From the NCBI GenBank assembly GCA_910586375.1, contig CAJUIE010000099.1:1-6266 (forward strand): DNA of 6,266 nt, read 5' to 3'. The translations under genes were made by a program, and so were the position numbers. Under the pieces are notes generated by a model, which was given only the letters and a program-made list of their open reading frames with translations, ran no database searches and was not told the DNA's origin. Origin of the DNA: an uncultured Alistipes sp. (lineage in GTDB: Bacteria; Bacteroidota; Bacteroidia; Bacteroidales; Rikenellaceae). The first letter of the stretch is position 1; every line of letters begins with the position of its first letter. This document shows, piece by piece, positions 4,999 to 6,266 of the stretch.

Positions 4999-6219
4999 AT
5001 GAGCCGCTTTTCGAAACAGATCAAATCCTACTGGCAGCAGCTGCGCGCGGTGATGGGCAACGAATACCGCACGATCTTCACCGACGACGGCGCCCTGCTG
5101 ATCGTCGTCTTCGCCCTGCTGATTTACTCCACGGTCTACTCGCTGGCCTATGGTCCTCAGGTGTTGCGCAACGTCCCCATCGGGGTCATCGACCAGAGCC
5201 GCACCTCAGCCAGCCGGGCCCTTATCGATACCTTTGACGCCGGGCCCAACACCTTCGTGGCCTATGATCCCGAAGATATGGAGCAAGCCAAAGAGCTCTT
5301 TTTCGACCGCAAGATCTATGGTGTGGTCTATATCCCCGCGGACTACCAGAAGAAGCTCCTCGGCGGCGAGCAGGCCGTCGTGTCGATCTACTGCGACGCC
5401 AGCTACTTTTTGATGTACCGTCAGGTCTTTCAGGAGCTCGTGACCTCCATCGGCACCACAGGCGCCATGGTCGAGTTCCAGCGTCTGATCGCCAAAGGAG
5501 CCAATATCCCGCAGGCCCAGGCCATCACGCAGCCTGTGATCTACCAGTCGCACAACCTCTTCAACCCTTATTTAGGCTACGGAACGTTCGTCATGCCGGC
5601 CATCATCATGGTTATCATCCAGCAAACGATGCTCATAGGCATCGGTATGATCGGCGGTACATGGCGTGAACACGGACTTTACCACAAGCTCTGCCCACCG
5701 GGGCGGCGGCGCATGTCGACGCTTCCGATCGTTCTGGGCCGCGCACTGGTCTATGCCTCGGTCTATGCCGTAACATCGTTCTACATCCTCGCGCTCCATT
5801 ACCGGCTGTTCCACTATCCGATGAATGGCACTACGGGCACTGTCGTGCTCTTCCTCGCAGTCTATATGGCCGCTTGTATCGCATTGAGTATTGCCGTGTC
5901 GACGCTGTTCCGTTATCGCGAAAACTCGTTGTTGCTGCTCTTGTGGACCTCTATCCCGCTGTTGATGCTCAGCGGCGTGTCGTATCCCCGCGAAGGCATG
6001 CCCGAGTGGCTCTACCAGCTGGGGCAGCTCTTTCCCAGCAGCCACGGAGTCGACGGCTTCATCCGCATCCGCACGATGGGGGCCTCGACCGGGGAGGTGC
6101 TCTCCGAAATCAAGGCATTGGTAATCCTTGCGGTTATCTATGGCGGTCTGGCCTGCATCGGCACCCACATCGCCATCGGCCGCGAGCAACGCTGCGGCTG
6201 TTCCGATTCCCGGGTTTAG
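4999..6219 (+). CDS. ABC-2 type inner-membrane transport subunit 2 (YhhJ/YbhS-like)
   Basis: 406 residues from ATG 4999. Same plan as its neighbour: a cytosolic amphipathic start, TM1 at about 32-50, a periplasmic domain at about 52-195, and further hydrophobic segments near 197-219, 243-266, 280-303, 310-327 and 372-393. Signatures are VPIGVIDQSRTSASR at 59-73 and LFNPYLGYGTFVMP at 187-200, the counterparts of the motifs in subunit 1. The rest is clearly diverged, so this is an old duplicate or family pair, not a recent copy. It is presumed to form the second half of the inner-membrane translocator. No Walker A or ABC signature motif is seen. The short C-terminal tail carries Cys399-Gly-Cys401 (RCGCS), of unknown meaning. 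The gene follows subunit 1 after a single base. It is the last gene in the window, so whether the operon continues is unknown. Confidence 0.9.
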   Translation: MSRFSKQIKSYWQQLRAVMGNEYRTIFTDDGALLIVVFALLIYSTVYSLAYGPQVLRNVPIGVIDQSRTSASRALIDTFDAGPNTFVAYDPEDMEQAKELFFDRKIYGVVYIPADYQKKLLGGEQAVVSIYCDASYFLMYRQVFQELVTSIGTTGAMVEFQRLIAKGANIPQAQAITQPVIYQSHNLFNPYLGYGTFVMPAIIMVIIQQTMLIGIGMIGGTWREHGLYHKLCPPGRRRMSTLPIVLGRALVYASVYAVTSFYILALHYRLFHYPMNGTTGTVVLFLAVYMAACIALSIAVSTLFRYRENSLLLLLWTSIPLLMLSGVSYPREGMPEWLYQLGQLFPSSHGVDGFIRIRTMGASTGEVLSEIKALVILAVIYGGLACIGTHIAIGREQRCGCSDSRV

Positions 6220-6266
6220 GCCCTGAAACGCCTGCCCAATTTTGCTTAGCGTTGTTTGCCCCCCCC
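6220..6266. other. Short non-coding end, no recognisable feature, closing in eight C
   Basis: These 47 bases after the last stop contain no convincing terminator hairpin, no start of a new gene and no good promoter. The final eight bases (6259-6266) are all C, which could be a contig edge, a sequencing artefact or a true homopolymer. Confidence 0.5.

Larger units (their letters stand above)
1356..6219 (+). other. Four-gene tripartite efflux operon (channel, adaptor, two ABC-2 membrane subunits)
   Basis: Four genes on one strand with gaps of 11, 13 and 1 bases and one promoter-like element in front. The products cover outer membrane, periplasm and inner membrane, so they plausibly build one continuous export path for a drug, lipid or other small hydrophobic compound. 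The layout resembles E. coli ybhG-ybhF-ybhS-ybhR and yhiI-rbbA-yhhJ, except that no ATP-binding component is present between or before the membrane genes. The substrate cannot be read from the sequence. Confidence 0.8.

Noticed and set aside
5572..6189. Minus-strand open frame opposite membrane subunit 2
   Set aside because: Same shadow effect; it has no motif, promoter or ribosome site, and the + strand gene is well supported.
6247..6254. TAGCGTTG as a promoter -7 box for a downstream gene
   Set aside because: It has one mismatch to TAnnTTTG, there is no -33 element at the right spacing, and no gene is visible after it.

Overview
The window is GC-rich, mostly with G or C at third codon positions, and is read almost entirely on the + strand. 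A TAnnTTTG-type promoter element, A-rich gene starts without a Shine-Dalgarno sequence, and the outer-membrane efflux operon type point to a Bacteroidota bacterium. The high GC would suit a gut lineage such as Alistipes/Rikenellaceae. That taxonomic call is inference.

Region 1 (1-1253) holds the last 60 codons of a calcineurin-like metallophosphoesterase. It overlaps by 10 bases the start of a 359-residue two-domain enzyme: an N-terminal NADPH-dependent reductase domain of the RibD C-terminal/DHFR-like family, fused to a C-terminal zinc-dependent cytidine-deaminase-like domain. This is the reverse of the domain order in canonical bacterial RibD.

Region 2 (1254-1355) is a 102-base intergenic gap. 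It contains a good -7 element of the Bacteroidota type, a small dyad where the -33 element should lie, a 10-base perfect palindrome and a short direct repeat.

Region 3 (1356-6219) is a tight four-gene operon for an envelope-spanning exporter: a TolC-like outer-membrane channel, a HlyD/YbhG-like periplasmic adaptor, and two different ABC-2 type membrane subunits with large periplasmic domains. Gaps between the genes are 11, 13 and 1 bases. No ATP-binding subunit is encoded in the window; none of the four proteins has a Walker A motif. The machine may therefore borrow an ATPase from elsewhere, have one just beyond position 6266, or belong to an ATPase-independent branch of the ABC-2 fold. This is the most interesting question here, followed by the inverted reductase-deaminase fusion. 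The last 47 bases show no gene and end in a run of eight C.
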